64,000 nucleotides of DNA from Fulvivirga lutea (GTDB lineage Bacteria; Bacteroidota; Bacteroidia; Cytophagales; Cyclobacteriaceae), in the NCBI RefSeq assembly GCF_017068455.1, contig NZ_CP070608.1, forward strand, positions 1-64,000, given 5' to 3'. The stretch's first letter is position 1. Each line of letters begins with the position of its first letter. Below the pieces are notes generated by a model. It worked only from the letters and a program-made list of their open reading frames with translations, had not been told where the DNA came from and made no database searches. Of this stretch, positions 8,949-17,712 are shown in pieces. The position numbers and the translations under genes were made by a program.

Positions 8949-9974
8949 ATGGCAGCTACAACAAAAGGAAAGTCGAAATCTACTTCAAAGAGTTTTTCTA
9001 AAGAAACATACCTTACCTGGTTTGAGAGTATGTTGTTAATGAGAAAGTTTGAAGAGAAAGCGGGGCAGCTTTACGGTCAGCAAAAAATCAAGGGGTTTTG
9101 CCATCTGTATATTGGGCAGGAGGCTTGTGTTGCCGGGGCAGTATCTGCGTTAGAAGAAGGAGATAAATACATTACTGCATATAGAGATCATGCACACCCT
9201 ATCGCTCTAGGGTCCGACCCAAGAAAGATAATGGCTGAGCTTTTTGCAAAAGAGACAGGAATATCCAAAGGTAAGGGCGGATCAATGCACATGTTTGACA
9301 AAGAACACCATTTCTTTGGTGGACATGGAATTGTAGGTGGACAAGTTCCACTTGGAGCGGGCATCGGTTTTGCTGAAAAATATAATAAATCCGGAAAACT
9401 ATGTATCTGTTATATGGGAGATGGTGCGGTACGTCAAGGTGCTTTTCATGAAGCATTAACGATTGCCATGACCTGGAAACTACCTGTGATATTTGTTATC
9501 GAAAATAACGGTTACGCAATGGGTACTTCAGTTTCAAGAACATCAAATGTTACTGAGCTTTATACTTTGGCTGAAGCTTATGATATGCCATCGGAGCCTG
9601 TTGATGCCATGATAGTTGAGGACGTACATAAAGCAGTAGAAAAAGCAGCGAAAAGGGCTAGAAAAGGTGATGGGCCTTCATTATTAGAGTTTAAAACATA
9701 TAGATACAAAGGGCACTCCATGTCTGATCCTGCTAAGTACAGAACAAAAGACGAAGTAGAAGAATACAAAGCGAAAGACCCAATAGAGCAAGTGAGAGCT
9801 ACTTTGTTGAAAAAGAAATATGCTTCTGAAAAGGATATCGAGAAAATCGAAGAAAAGATAAAAGAGCAAGTTGCTGAATGTGTGAAATTTGCTGAAGAAT
9901 CTCCATTCCCTGATCCGAGTGAGGCTTTTAAGGATGTTTATGCTCAACATGATTATCCTTACATTAAAGGATAA
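8949..9974 (+). CDS. pdhA: Pyruvate dehydrogenase E1 component, alpha subunit
   Basis: This is the thiamine-diphosphate-dependent E1 alpha subunit that decarboxylates pyruvate for the PDH complex. It has 341 residues. The TPP-binding motif starts at GDGAVRQGAFHEAL and ends at ENNGYAMGTS, and the phosphorylation-loop-like stretch YRYKGHSMSDPAKYRTK is present. The E1 beta (pdhB), E2 and E3 genes are not in the window, so the complex is encoded at several sites. The first residues (AATTKGKSKSTSKS) are a short Lys/Ser tail. The next gene encodes a TPR protein. Confidence 0.95.
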   Translation: MAATTKGKSKSTSKSFSKETYLTWFESMLLMRKFEEKAGQLYGQQKIKGFCHLYIGQEACVAGAVSALEEGDKYITAYRDHAHPIALGSDPRKIMAELFAKETGISKGKGGSMHMFDKEHHFFGGHGIVGGQVPLGAGIGFAEKYNKSGKLCICYMGDGAVRQGAFHEALTIAMTWKLPVIFVIENNGYAMGTSVSRTSNVTELYTLAEAYDMPSEPVDAMIVEDVHKAVEKAAKRARKGDGPSLLEFKTYRYKGHSMSDPAKYRTKDEVEEYKAKDPIEQVRATLLKKKYASEKDIEKIEEKIKEQVAECVKFAEESPFPDPSEAFKDVYAQHDYPYIKG

Positions 9975-10045
9975 TTCAATTATTTCAAATACGATTTCTT
10001 CTTATCGTATTAATTAGTAGATTTGCGGCCTTAAATTTTGTAAGA

Positions 10046-10753
10046 ATGGCAAAGGGAAATAAACAAAAGGAACAAGAACATCATAACGATTTACTCGAGA
10101 ATCCAGAGGCGTTAGCAGATCAGCTTTCAAAAACAGAGCAGTTTGTAGAAAACAACAAGACTTTAGTTTTAGGGATTGGAATTTTGCTACTTTTATTAGT
10201 AGGTGGGTATTTCGGTTTTGAAACTTACAAAAAATCTCAGAACGAGAAAGCTCAAAATGAGATGTTTCAGGCAATTTACTACTTTGAATCTGACAGTCTT
10301 GATCTTGCTTTGAATGGTGATGGAATCAATCTCGGTTTCAAAGACATTATTGATGAATACAGCATTACAAGTGCAGCTAATCTTGCGAACTTCTATGCTG
10401 GAGCAGCATATTTGAAGCAAGGTGATTTCAAAAGTGCACTACTCTATTTAGAAGACTTTAGCGCTGATGATTTACTGATTCAGGCAAGAGCGTATAGCCT
10501 TATGGGTGATGCTAATATGGAGTTAGAGAATTATTCTAAAGCTGCAGAACTTTACAAAAAGGCCGCTTCTTACAAAGAGAATAAACAATTCTCACCGAGA
10601 TATTTAATGAAAGCAGCATTAGCTTATGAATATGCAGAAAATATTGAAGCTGCAAAAGAATCATACGAAACAGTAATAAATGAATACTGGGATTCTTCGG
10701 AAGTACAGAATGCCAAAAAATACAAAGCACGTTTAGAAAAATCTGCTTCCTAG
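10046..10753 (+). CDS. TPR-repeat membrane-anchored protein
   Basis: This 235-residue protein has a charged N terminus (about 1-38), one transmembrane helix (about 39-60), and a periplasmic tail made of TPR-like helices (about 110-230). The arrangement resembles YfgM/YbgF-type TPR proteins that act in envelope protein handling; I cannot assign a specific function. A good -7 element, TAGATTTG (10018-10025), lies just upstream, but I see no -33 TTG at the right distance. A terminator follows. Confidence 0.75.
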   Translation: MAKGNKQKEQEHHNDLLENPEALADQLSKTEQFVENNKTLVLGIGILLLLLVGGYFGFETYKKSQNEKAQNEMFQAIYYFESDSLDLALNGDGINLGFKDIIDEYSITSAANLANFYAGAAYLKQGDFKSALLYLEDFSADDLLIQARAYSLMGDANMELENYSKAAELYKKAASYKENKQFSPRYLMKAALAYEYAENIEAAKESYETVINEYWDSSEVQNAKKYKARLEKSAS

Positions 10754-10775
10754 TTTTTAATTAAAACATTTTGCT

Positions 10776-10806
10776 AAGGGATAAGGTAAAGCTTTATCCC
10801 TTTTTT
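10776..10806 (+). terminator. Rho-independent terminator after the TPR gene
   Basis: The stem AAGGGATAA/TTATCCCTT (10776-10784 with 10794-10802) is followed by a T-run to 10806. The T-run flows into a TATTTTTG -7-like element (10806-10813) that probably serves ribH. Confidence 0.85.
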
Positions 10807-10835
10807 ATTTTTGCCCCTCAACGTAATTACTAACT

Positions 10836-11318
10836 ATGTCTTCTTCACATAAAAACTTAAGTGATTTCTCATCTAAAAATGTTTCTGATGTTTCTAATAA
10901 GCGATTCGGAATACTTGTTTCTGAATGGAACAGTGAAGTTACGGATGCACTATATTCTGGCGCTTTTGAGACACTAGTGGCCAACGGTGTGAAAAGAGAA
11001 AATATAATCAAACAATACGTTCCGGGTAGTTATGAGCTTTCATTGGGAGCTCAATGGATGGCAGAAAAAGAGGATATTGACGCAGTCATATGCCTTGGCT
11101 GTGTTATTCAAGGAGAGACGAGGCACTTTGATTTTATTTGTAGTGCAGTTGCTCATGGTTTAACCAATGTGAGTCTAAAATATAATAAGCCTGTGATTTT
11201 TGGAGTATTGACTCCTGATACTCAAAAGCAAGCTCTTGACAGAGCCGGTGGTAAGCACGGAAATAAAGGTGATGAAGCAGCTATTACTGCTATAAAAATG
11301 TTGGGTATGAATCAATAA
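10836..11318 (+). CDS. ribH: 6,7-dimethyl-8-ribityllumazine synthase
   Basis: The enzyme condenses 5-amino-6-ribitylaminouracil with dihydroxybutanone phosphate in riboflavin synthesis. It has 160 residues. The family motifs VSEWNSEVTDALYSGA, VPGSYELSLGAQ, CLGCVIQGETRHFDF (catalytic His) and the C-terminal GGKHGNKGDEAA are in order. It stands alone, away from other rib genes, with its own -7-like element at 10806-10813. The region downstream holds a MITE-like remnant and a terminator hairpin. Confidence 0.97.
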   Translation: MSSSHKNLSDFSSKNVSDVSNKRFGILVSEWNSEVTDALYSGAFETLVANGVKRENIIKQYVPGSYELSLGAQWMAEKEDIDAVICLGCVIQGETRHFDFICSAVAHGLTNVSLKYNKPVIFGVLTPDTQKQALDRAGGKHGNKGDEAAITAIKMLGMNQ

Positions 11319-11340
11319 ACTTGGATAAGTTATAAAAAAG

Positions 11341-11544
11341 AAGAAGCCGTCTCAAAACCCCTTGACTAAAAAAGAAAGCCAAATATAAAATGGTTAAGTC
11401 AATAAGTCCGCTCAAGAGACTTTTTATAATCTCTGAAATGGTCAAAATCACCACAGAGTTCACAGAGGTTCACAGAGTTTAATAATCGAAACAAAATAAT
11501 ATTTTAGAGAAAAAAAAGGGCTGTCCCTTTTGAGAAAGCCCCTT
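11341..11544. repeat. MITE-like element with imperfect terminal inverted repeats and CACAGAG repeats
   Basis: A roughly 204-bp non-coding segment fills most of the gap between ribH and secDF. Its ends, 11341-11357 and the complement of 11528-11544, match at 13 of 17 positions (AAGxxGCxxTCTCAAAA). Inside, the heptamer CACAGAG occurs three times (11452-11458, 11461-11467, 11471-11477) separated by TT and GTT. I see no ORF and no clear target-site duplication. A decayed miniature transposable element is the best guess, with the right end doubling as a terminator. Confidence 0.45.
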
Positions 11545-11550
11545 TTTTTT
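11511..11550. terminator. Bidirectional terminator between ribH and secDF
   Basis: An A-run plus GGGCT (11511-11522) pairs with AGCCCC plus a T-run (11537-11550) around a 14-base loop. Both strands therefore end in a T-tract, which suits two convergent transcripts (ribH and secDF). It overlaps the right end of the MITE-like element. Confidence 0.7.
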
Positions 11551-11567
11551 ATTACACCTACTTAAAA

Positions 11568-14561
11568 TTAGTTCTTCTTATCTAAATCAACCACGATTGG
11601 TGACGCCACAAATACTGACGAGTATGTACCAACCAAAATACCAACTAGAAGTGCAAAAGAGAAACCTCTGAGCACTTCTCCTCCAAACAAGAACAATATT
11701 AACACCACCACTAAAGTTGTAGCAGAAGTCATGAGCGTTCTATTCAACGTACCGTTGATGGCTGTGTTGAATATCTGAAGTTTATCTGTACTTGTTCCTA
11801 GATTCAAGAACTCTCTGATTCTATCAAATACTACCACGGTATCATTAATTGAATAACCAATGATGGTAAGAATCGCAGCAACAAATACTTGATCGATTTC
11901 ATATTTGATACCTAACAAGCCTGCAATAGCAAATGCTGAGAATACGAATGCAGCATCATGCACCAATGCGATAATGGCACCTGTTGAGAATTGCCATTTT
12001 CTAAACCTTACTAAGATGTAAAGGAATATCGCAATGATGGCAAAAATACCTGCTTCAAATGAAGCACTCTTAATATCATCTGCAATGGTAGCACCTACTT
12101 TGGAAGATCCTGAAATTGTAAAGTGTTCAGCATCAACCTGTGAATCATCTTTAACATAAGTCTGTCCTGTAAACTTCTCAATTCCAGAAATTAGTGATTC
12201 TCTTACTTTCTTATCAGCACCATCTGTTTCATCATTAACCAAGTATGAAGTAGTTACCTTCATGATATTGTTACCACCAAAGTTCTTTACCTCTGTACCA
12301 GTGTTTTCAAAGCTTTCGCTTAGTGCAATTTTCATATCCGTTGCTACAACAGGATTTTCAAAATTCACTATATACGATCTACCCCCCTGAAAATCTACAC
12401 CTAAGTTCAAACCATTAACTGCAGTAAGAGTCATACCAATGGCAATAAATACGATTGAGAACATATAGGCGATTTTTCTTTTGCCCATAAAGTCGATATT
12501 AATATTCGATAAAAGGTTTTTAGAGAATGGTGTCGAAAATGACACTTTGCTATCATCACTTTTACCCACCATCCACTCAACAACAACTCTAGTGATATAT
12601 ACCGCTGAGAAGAATGAACAGAAAATACCAATCATTAATGTAATGGCGAATCCTTTAATCGGGCCTTGACCTAAAACATAAAGAATGATTGCTGTTAACA
12701 ATGTTGTTACGTTAGCATCAACAATAGAGCTAAATGCTTTCTTGTATCCAGTCGCAATAGCTTCGCGAAGCTTCGACCCGTTTCTAAGCTCTTCTCGAAT
12801 ACGTTCAAAGATTAGTACGTTGGCATCAATTGACATACCGATAGTTAACACAATACCGGCTATACCTGGAAGTGTTAGAGCAGCGTTAAACTGAGCTAAT
12901 ATACCCATGATGAAGAATATATTGAATACTAAAGCGATGTTGGCAACTAAACCACCTTTAGCATAGTAAGCAACCATAAATAATACCACTACTACCAAAC
13001 CGGAGATAATAGAAATAATACCCTGACTTTGAGCAATTTTACCTAACGTTGGTCCAACGATAGCCTCCTCAACAATTCTAGTTGGTGCCGGTAAAGAACC
13101 GGCCTTTAGAATGTTAGCTAAATCTTTTGCCTCTTCAATAGTGAAGTTTCCTGATATTTGAGAGTTACCGTTTGGTATTTCGCCATTCACGTAAGGGGCT
13201 GAATAAACTAGGTTGTCAAGTACAATTGCTATTCTACCTCTTGGGTTTTGATTAGCCGCTTCGGCAGTCATTTTTCTCCAAACCCTTGTACCCTGTGCAT
13301 TCATCTGCATACTTACGGCAGGGCTTGCATACTCATCAAGATCTTGCCTTGCATCGGTAATTACTTCACCGGTAAGTTGCGCTTGTCCGCCACGGCCTAC
13401 TTCAACAAAATATAATTGAAGTAGCTCCATACCTGTTGATTCATCCACGGTAGGCTTTACTTCCCATAAAGGTTTTACATTTCTTGGAAGTAAGTTTCTT
13501 ACATCGTCTCTTCTGATGATATTACCAATCTCAGCAGTATCTCTCACATCGTAAATCAACCCTCCCTGAGCTTTAGTTAACGCAAATAGTGGTGAGATTT
13601 GAGCTGATAGTGAGTCTAATTTACTCTGAGTTGAGTCTTGCTCATTTGATGAAAGAGCAGCATCTAAATCAGATTCTGTGGTATCTTTATCCGCTGATAG
13701 CAAATCACCTAAGTTTTCAGAAGAAGTCTCTTCAGTAGTATTATCGGTACTTTTCTTTGCCTTTAGCGCTTCTCTTTGCTCAGTTACCAACAATTCATTA
13801 ATTGCCATCAAAGAATTGTTCAGATCGCTTAATTCAGCTACATCCCAAAACTCCAGCTTAGCTACACCTTGAAGAAGTTTCCTAACTCGCTCAGGGTTGT
13901 CAGCACCTGGGATTTCAATTTGAATTCTACCAGTGCCTTGTAATCTCTGAATATTTGGTTGCGAAGTACCAAATTGATCAATACGTGTTCTTAAAATAAT
14001 GAATGATCTATCGATAGCATCTTCGATTTCCTTCTCGATTACATCCATCACCACATCATCGCTATCACTTCTGCTTATTCTGCCTCTGTTAGCAGCAGTT
14101 GCAAAGATTTCAGCCAATGGTCTGTCAGCAATTTCCTGGTATGACTCATAGAATAACGTAGCGAATCTAGCCTGGCTATCTTTTTGTTTTTCTCTTGCTA
14201 ATTGAAGTGCCTCATTAAACTTAGCATCTTTACTGTTTCCACTTAGACCTTTAATAATGTCAATTGGAGAAACTTCAAGCGTAACGTGCATACCACCTTG
14301 TAAGTCCAATCCTCTACTTAGCTCAGTGTCTTTTACCTCTTTATAAGTATACTCGATACCAAACAGGTTGTATACTGGTAAATTCCATACAGAATCTAAA
14401 TAGTTCTGCTTTTTAGATAGGTTTACTACTCCTGTTTCATCAGTCGCATATTCTACTGCGTCTTGTTGTACGTTTCTAGAAACGAACGTAAATGATAAGT
14501 AATAAACGCATAAAAACGTTATTATGATTGTCAGCGCGACAACCGCTCCTTTGTTTTGCAT
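11568..14561 (-). CDS. secDF: Fused protein translocase SecDF
   Basis: SecDF uses the proton gradient to help pull proteins out of the SecYEG channel. It has 997 residues as one chain: the SecD part covers about 1-640 with the first membrane helix at 7-28, the large periplasmic domain, then the membrane block starting after LPAPTRIVEEAIVGPTLG. The SecF part starts about 690 and carries GLNLGVDFQGGRSYIVNF and the second membrane block ending near the C terminus. The periplasmic domain holds an acidic Ser/Asp-rich insertion (about 275-325), which I regard as a lineage insert. The fused form is usual in Bacteroidota. Confidence 0.97.
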   Translation of the reverse strand: MQNKGAVVALTIIITFLCVYYLSFTFVSRNVQQDAVEYATDETGVVNLSKKQNYLDSVWNLPVYNLFGIEYTYKEVKDTELSRGLDLQGGMHVTLEVSPIDIIKGLSGNSKDAKFNEALQLAREKQKDSQARFATLFYESYQEIADRPLAEIFATAANRGRISRSDSDDVVMDVIEKEIEDAIDRSFIILRTRIDQFGTSQPNIQRLQGTGRIQIEIPGADNPERVRKLLQGVAKLEFWDVAELSDLNNSLMAINELLVTEQREALKAKKSTDNTTEETSSENLGDLLSADKDTTESDLDAALSSNEQDSTQSKLDSLSAQISPLFALTKAQGGLIYDVRDTAEIGNIIRRDDVRNLLPRNVKPLWEVKPTVDESTGMELLQLYFVEVGRGGQAQLTGEVITDARQDLDEYASPAVSMQMNAQGTRVWRKMTAEAANQNPRGRIAIVLDNLVYSAPYVNGEIPNGNSQISGNFTIEEAKDLANILKAGSLPAPTRIVEEAIVGPTLGKIAQSQGIISIISGLVVVVLFMVAYYAKGGLVANIALVFNIFFIMGILAQFNAALTLPGIAGIVLTIGMSIDANVLIFERIREELRNGSKLREAIATGYKKAFSSIVDANVTTLLTAIILYVLGQGPIKGFAITLMIGIFCSFFSAVYITRVVVEWMVGKSDDSKVSFSTPFSKNLLSNINIDFMGKRKIAYMFSIVFIAIGMTLTAVNGLNLGVDFQGGRSYIVNFENPVVATDMKIALSESFENTGTEVKNFGGNNIMKVTTSYLVNDETDGADKKVRESLISGIEKFTGQTYVKDDSQVDAEHFTISGSSKVGATIADDIKSASFEAGIFAIIAIFLYILVRFRKWQFSTGAIIALVHDAAFVFSAFAIAGLLGIKYEIDQVFVAAILTIIGYSINDTVVVFDRIREFLNLGTSTDKLQIFNTAINGTLNRTLMTSATTLVVVLILFLFGGEVLRGFSFALLVGILVGTYSSVFVASPIVVDLDKKN

Positions 14562-14620
14562 TTTAAATTAAAGTTTAGATTAAATAGTTATTAAATAAAT
14601 TGATCGGAAGCACCTATTGA

Positions 14621-14986
14621 TTAGGGCGCATTTGGGGATATGATCAATCGAAATAATGTCTGAAAATAGGACGTAAGTCCATTTATGTTTTCGCTAACTA
14701 ATGGCTTTTCAACCGGGTTCTCATCATATATGTGTGTAATGAAGTGTAGAACACTTTGGATTGAAAATTCAACGGCTGAAGATAAAGCCTGATGCCCCAT
14801 CTTAATCACCTGATCTTCTGAATCATCACTATTATCAGAAGTTTGTTCTACAGAAACACTCTGTTCAAAATTGCTAACATACTCAAAATAAAAGCTTTGT
14901 GACACAAGAATGACAAGTGCCGCTAACAACCCCATTGCAATACCTGCGGAGTGTTTGAATCTTGATATGTTTGATGAGAGTTTCAT
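14621..14986 (-). CDS. Small hypothetical membrane protein
   Basis: I do not recognise this protein. From the ATG at 14986 it has 121 residues; the frame also opens 5 codons upstream at a TTG. One transmembrane helix (about 14-37, AMGLLAALVILVSQSFYF) is followed by an acidic Ser/Asp-rich linker and an amphipathic C-terminal region. It sits between udk and secDF on the same strand, with gaps of 44 and 59 nt. Confidence 0.6.
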   Translation of the reverse strand: MKLSSNISRFKHSAGIAMGLLAALVILVSQSFYFEYVSNFEQSVSVEQTSDNSDDSEDQVIKMGHQALSSAVEFSIQSVLHFITHIYDENPVEKPLVSENINGLTSYFQTLFRLIISPNAP

Positions 14987-15030
14987 TCTAAAACGGGGCA
15001 AATCTAACGATTATCTATAATAATGCAACA

Positions 15031-15654
15031 TTATAGCTTTAATCGTGCATGTAAGAACCCGCTCAGTACCTCTAGTGCATTATTAAAATGTAAATTATTA
15101 GGAATAATTAAATCAGCTCCGCTTTTAAGCGGTTCTAAATAACGATCGTAAGTAGGCATTACATGATTCTCGAAGCGGTAAAGAACGTCATCCAGATCAT
15201 AGCCACGTTCTGTGTTATCTCTTATAATCCTTCTTTTTAATCGGATATGATCTTTCGCATCAATAAAGATTTTTAAGTCTAGCAAATCACTCATTTCAGG
15301 AAAGTGCATCACAAATAAGCCTTCTACAATAACTATAGGAGCTGGCTTAAATTCCAATTGCTTTGGCGTAATTGCCGGATTATTGAATGTATACTCTTTT
15401 CTGGTGAAACCCTGTCCGCCTTTTATTTTCCTGATATCTTCGACAAAAGCTTTTGAATCTATGGAATCAGGTAAATCGAAATTCTGGATACCATTAACAT
15501 CTAATGGTTGCTTATCCCTGTCAATGTAATAGTTGTCTTGTGAGATAAGACAAACATCTCCTGCCTCAAACTTATTAATCAATTGATTTAGAAAAAGCGT
15601 TTTACCCGATGCACTTCCTCCAGTAATGCCAATAACGTATGCTAAATCACCCAA
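15031..15654 (-). CDS. udk: Uridine kinase
   Basis: The kinase phosphorylates uridine and cytidine in pyrimidine salvage. It has 207 residues. The P-loop GGSASGKT is at residues 12-19, SQDNYYIDRDKQP follows, and the substrate-binding KRRIIRDNTERGYDLDDVLYRF region is intact. The start is a TTG (15652-15654) overlapping the end of rdgB by 8 nt; no ATG exists before the P-loop. The pairing with rdgB (a nucleotide-pool cleanser) makes a nucleotide-metabolism unit. Confidence 0.93.
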   Translation of the reverse strand: MGDLAYVIGITGGSASGKTLFLNQLINKFEAGDVCLISQDNYYIDRDKQPLDVNGIQNFDLPDSIDSKAFVEDIRKIKGGQGFTRKEYTFNNPAITPKQLEFKPAPIVIVEGLFVMHFPEMSDLLDLKIFIDAKDHIRLKRRIIRDNTERGYDLDDVLYRFENHVMPTYDRYLEPLKSGADLIIPNNLHFNNALEVLSGFLHARLKL

Positions 15655-16228
15655 TGCTTTTGATTAAATGGTCTACTAATTTTCTCGTTGCAATACCTCT
15701 ATGGCTGATCTTGTTTTTTTCTTCCAGAGACATCTCAGCAAAGGTACAATCAAATCCTTGAGGAATAAAGATAGGATCATAACCAAACCCTTGATTACCC
15801 AACCGTTGCTTTATGATTTCACCTTTTACTAAACCTTCAAATTGATGTTCTTGACCGCCAATTATTAAGGTAATTACTGTTCTGAACTGAGCACTTCTAT
15901 CACTCTTTTCTTTTAACTTCTCTAAAACCAAATTGATATTAGCCTCATTATCACGGTTTTCGCCAGCATATCGTGCCGATTTAACTCCAGGCTCACCATT
16001 CAGTGCCGCTACCTCCAAACCAGTGTCATCGGCAAAAACAGCTACTCCATATTTTTCTGCAACATAACTGGCTTTTTGATGTGAGTTACCTTCAATTGTA
16101 TTTTTAGATTCCTCCAGTTCTTCAAAACAGCCAATATCTTCCAGACTCTTTAGCCTGATTGATTCAGGTAAGAGTTTTTGTATTTCCTTTAGTTTGTTCT
16201 GGTTATTAGTAGCGAAACAGATTTCCAC
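15647..16228 (-). CDS. rdgB: Non-canonical purine NTP pyrophosphatase (RdgB/HAM1)
   Basis: The enzyme hydrolyses ITP, dITP and XTP to prevent their use in DNA and RNA. It has 193 residues with the N-terminal FATNNQNKLKEIQKLL, FADDTGLEVAALNGEPGVKSARYAG, GYDPIFIPQG and SHRGIATRKL signature blocks. The start codon is GTG (16226-16228). It lies 15 nt downstream of the FKBP lipoprotein gene and overlaps udk by 8 nt, so co-translation is likely. Confidence 0.96.
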   Translation of the reverse strand: MEICFATNNQNKLKEIQKLLPESIRLKSLEDIGCFEELEESKNTIEGNSHQKASYVAEKYGVAVFADDTGLEVAALNGEPGVKSARYAGENRDNEANINLVLEKLKEKSDRSAQFRTVITLIIGGQEHQFEGLVKGEIIKQRLGNQGFGYDPIFIPQGFDCTFAEMSLEEKNKISHRGIATRKLVDHLIKSIG

Positions 16229-16243
16229 CGATGATTCAAATAT

Positions 16244-16774
16244 CTATTGAACAATTTCTACTAAGTCTACTTCAAATATTAAAATAGAGTTAGCCGGTAT
16301 ACTAGCACTTACAGCGCTTCTTCCATAACCTAAACCAGACGGGATATATAAAGTAGCTTTAGTGCCTTCATTTAATAATGAAATTCCTTCATCCCATCCA
16401 GAAATTACCTGGCCAATACCTAATGTAAATTGAATAGGGCCGTAAGGCTCTCTTCTGGAATCATAAATATTGTTTTGTACTGCTATATCTTTATAGGAAG
16501 TATCGAAAATATTACCATTTAAAAGGCTACCGGTATAATCTACCTTGACCTTTTGTCTTGCTTTTGCAACTTCGCCACTCCCTTCTTCGTGGATGATGTA
16601 CCTAAGGCCAGATGTGGTTTGCTCTGCCTGAAGGCCATTTGAAGAAAGGTAATTATCAATTAATTCTACATCAATGGCGAGTTGCTCCTGATAGGAAACA
16701 ACAACGGGCGGTTCAGGTTCCTCAACACAGCCGAATAATGACAATATTGCACCTAATATTAATAACTTTCTCAT
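16244..16774 (-). CDS. FKBP-type peptidyl-prolyl isomerase lipoprotein (short)
   Basis: This 176-residue lipoprotein has a signal peptide ending in the lipobox LFGC (Cys16). A single FKBP domain covers about 60-175, with GLRYIIHEEGSG, KVKVDYTGSLLNG, GWDEGISLLNEGTKATLYIPSGLGYG in the usual order. It is paralogous to the gene directly upstream, overlapping it in an ATGA arrangement at 16771-16774. GldI of gliding Bacteroidota is an FKBP lipoprotein of this kind; I cannot say whether either of these is its counterpart. Confidence 0.9.
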   Translation of the reverse strand: MRKLLILGAILSLFGCVEEPEPPVVVSYQEQLAIDVELIDNYLSSNGLQAEQTTSGLRYIIHEEGSGEVAKARQKVKVDYTGSLLNGNIFDTSYKDIAVQNNIYDSRREPYGPIQFTLGIGQVISGWDEGISLLNEGTKATLYIPSGLGYGRSAVSASIPANSILIFEVDLVEIVQ

Positions 16775-17712
16775 TCTACAACTTCAACTAACTCTACATC
16801 AAAAACTAATATTGCATTGGCAGGTATGTTTTTACCTCGTGCCCTAGGACCGTAGGCCATGCTTGAAGGAATATAAAAAGTTGCTTCGCCACCTTCTTTC
16901 AATAGTGCTATACCTTCGTCCCAGCCTTTGATTACTGAACCTGTTCCTAATTCAAACTCAATAGGTGCATAAGGCTCTCTTCTCTCATCGTACAACCCTT
17001 TTTCCTGAGCTACCTCTTTAATACTGCTATCGAAATAAGCTCCGTCTAATACCCAGCCAGTATAATTTACTTTTACTTTCTGACCAGCTGTTGGTTGATT
17101 TCCTTCGCCCTCTTTTTTCATTACATAGTTAAGACCACTCTCAGTTTTAACTGTCTCAATATTGTTTTCAGCTAAATATTCATCTATAAGTACAGCATCA
17201 ATTGAATCTTGCTTTTGAGCTGCGATAACAGCATCTTTTTGCATTTGCTCCATTTTCTCAGCCTGCCACGCATCCATACCATCTTTATCCTTTACATCTT
17301 CTACACCAATGAAGAAATTAACAACTAAATCTTCCGATATTGTTCTTGGTAATGGAGCATAAAAGGTGTTCTTAAATAAGTCTCTAGCTGTAATACTAAA
17401 TTTAATACTATCCCCTTTTACTAACTGATAAAAAATTTCATTTACACTACCATCTTTTGCTTCCCAAGCACTGTCCTTTTTGAAAATAATCATTGGCATA
17501 CCAGTTTTCGCTGTGCTCGTCCAAAGTGAGTCATTGGAATCGATATATTCCATATTAAGAATCAAGTATCTGTCTTTAGGAACATATTCTCCACTGCCCT
17601 CCTTGACATACTCAAACTTTAACCCTGATTCCGTTACCACTTCTTTATTTGTATCGCAACTGAACATAGCAACTGCGAAAAATAATAATGAGCAAATAGT
17701 TAATTTAGACAT
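16771..17712 (-). CDS. FKBP-type peptidyl-prolyl isomerase lipoprotein (long, two domains)
   Basis: The protein has 313 residues from the ATG at 17712; an alternative ATG lies three codons upstream (17721). A lipobox FSC follows the signal peptide. The N-terminal half (about 25-150) looks like a degenerate FKBP domain (starts GLKFEYVKEGSGEYVPKDR, lacks the active-site loop). The C-terminal FKBP domain (about 190-310) is complete, with GWVLDGAYFDSS and GWDEGIALLKEGGEATFYIPSS. It overlaps the DHH gene upstream by 8 nt and the short FKBP gene downstream by 4 nt. Confidence 0.9.
   Translation of the reverse strand: MSKLTICSLLFFAVAMFSCDTNKEVVTESGLKFEYVKEGSGEYVPKDRYLILNMEYIDSNDSLWTSTAKTGMPMIIFKKDSAWEAKDGSVNEIFYQLVKGDSIKFSITARDLFKNTFYAPLPRTISEDLVVNFFIGVEDVKDKDGMDAWQAEKMEQMQKDAVIAAQKQDSIDAVLIDEYLAENNIETVKTESGLNYVMKKEGEGNQPTAGQKVKVNYTGWVLDGAYFDSSIKEVAQEKGLYDERREPYAPIEFELGTGSVIKGWDEGIALLKEGGEATFYIPSSMAYGPRARGKNIPANAILVFDVELVEVVE

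Noticed and set aside
14621-14986. Possible SecDF accessory subunit (YajC-like)
   Set aside because: It has one helix, but the acidic tail and sequence do not match YajC, and it lies upstream of secDF with a gap, so the link is only proximity.
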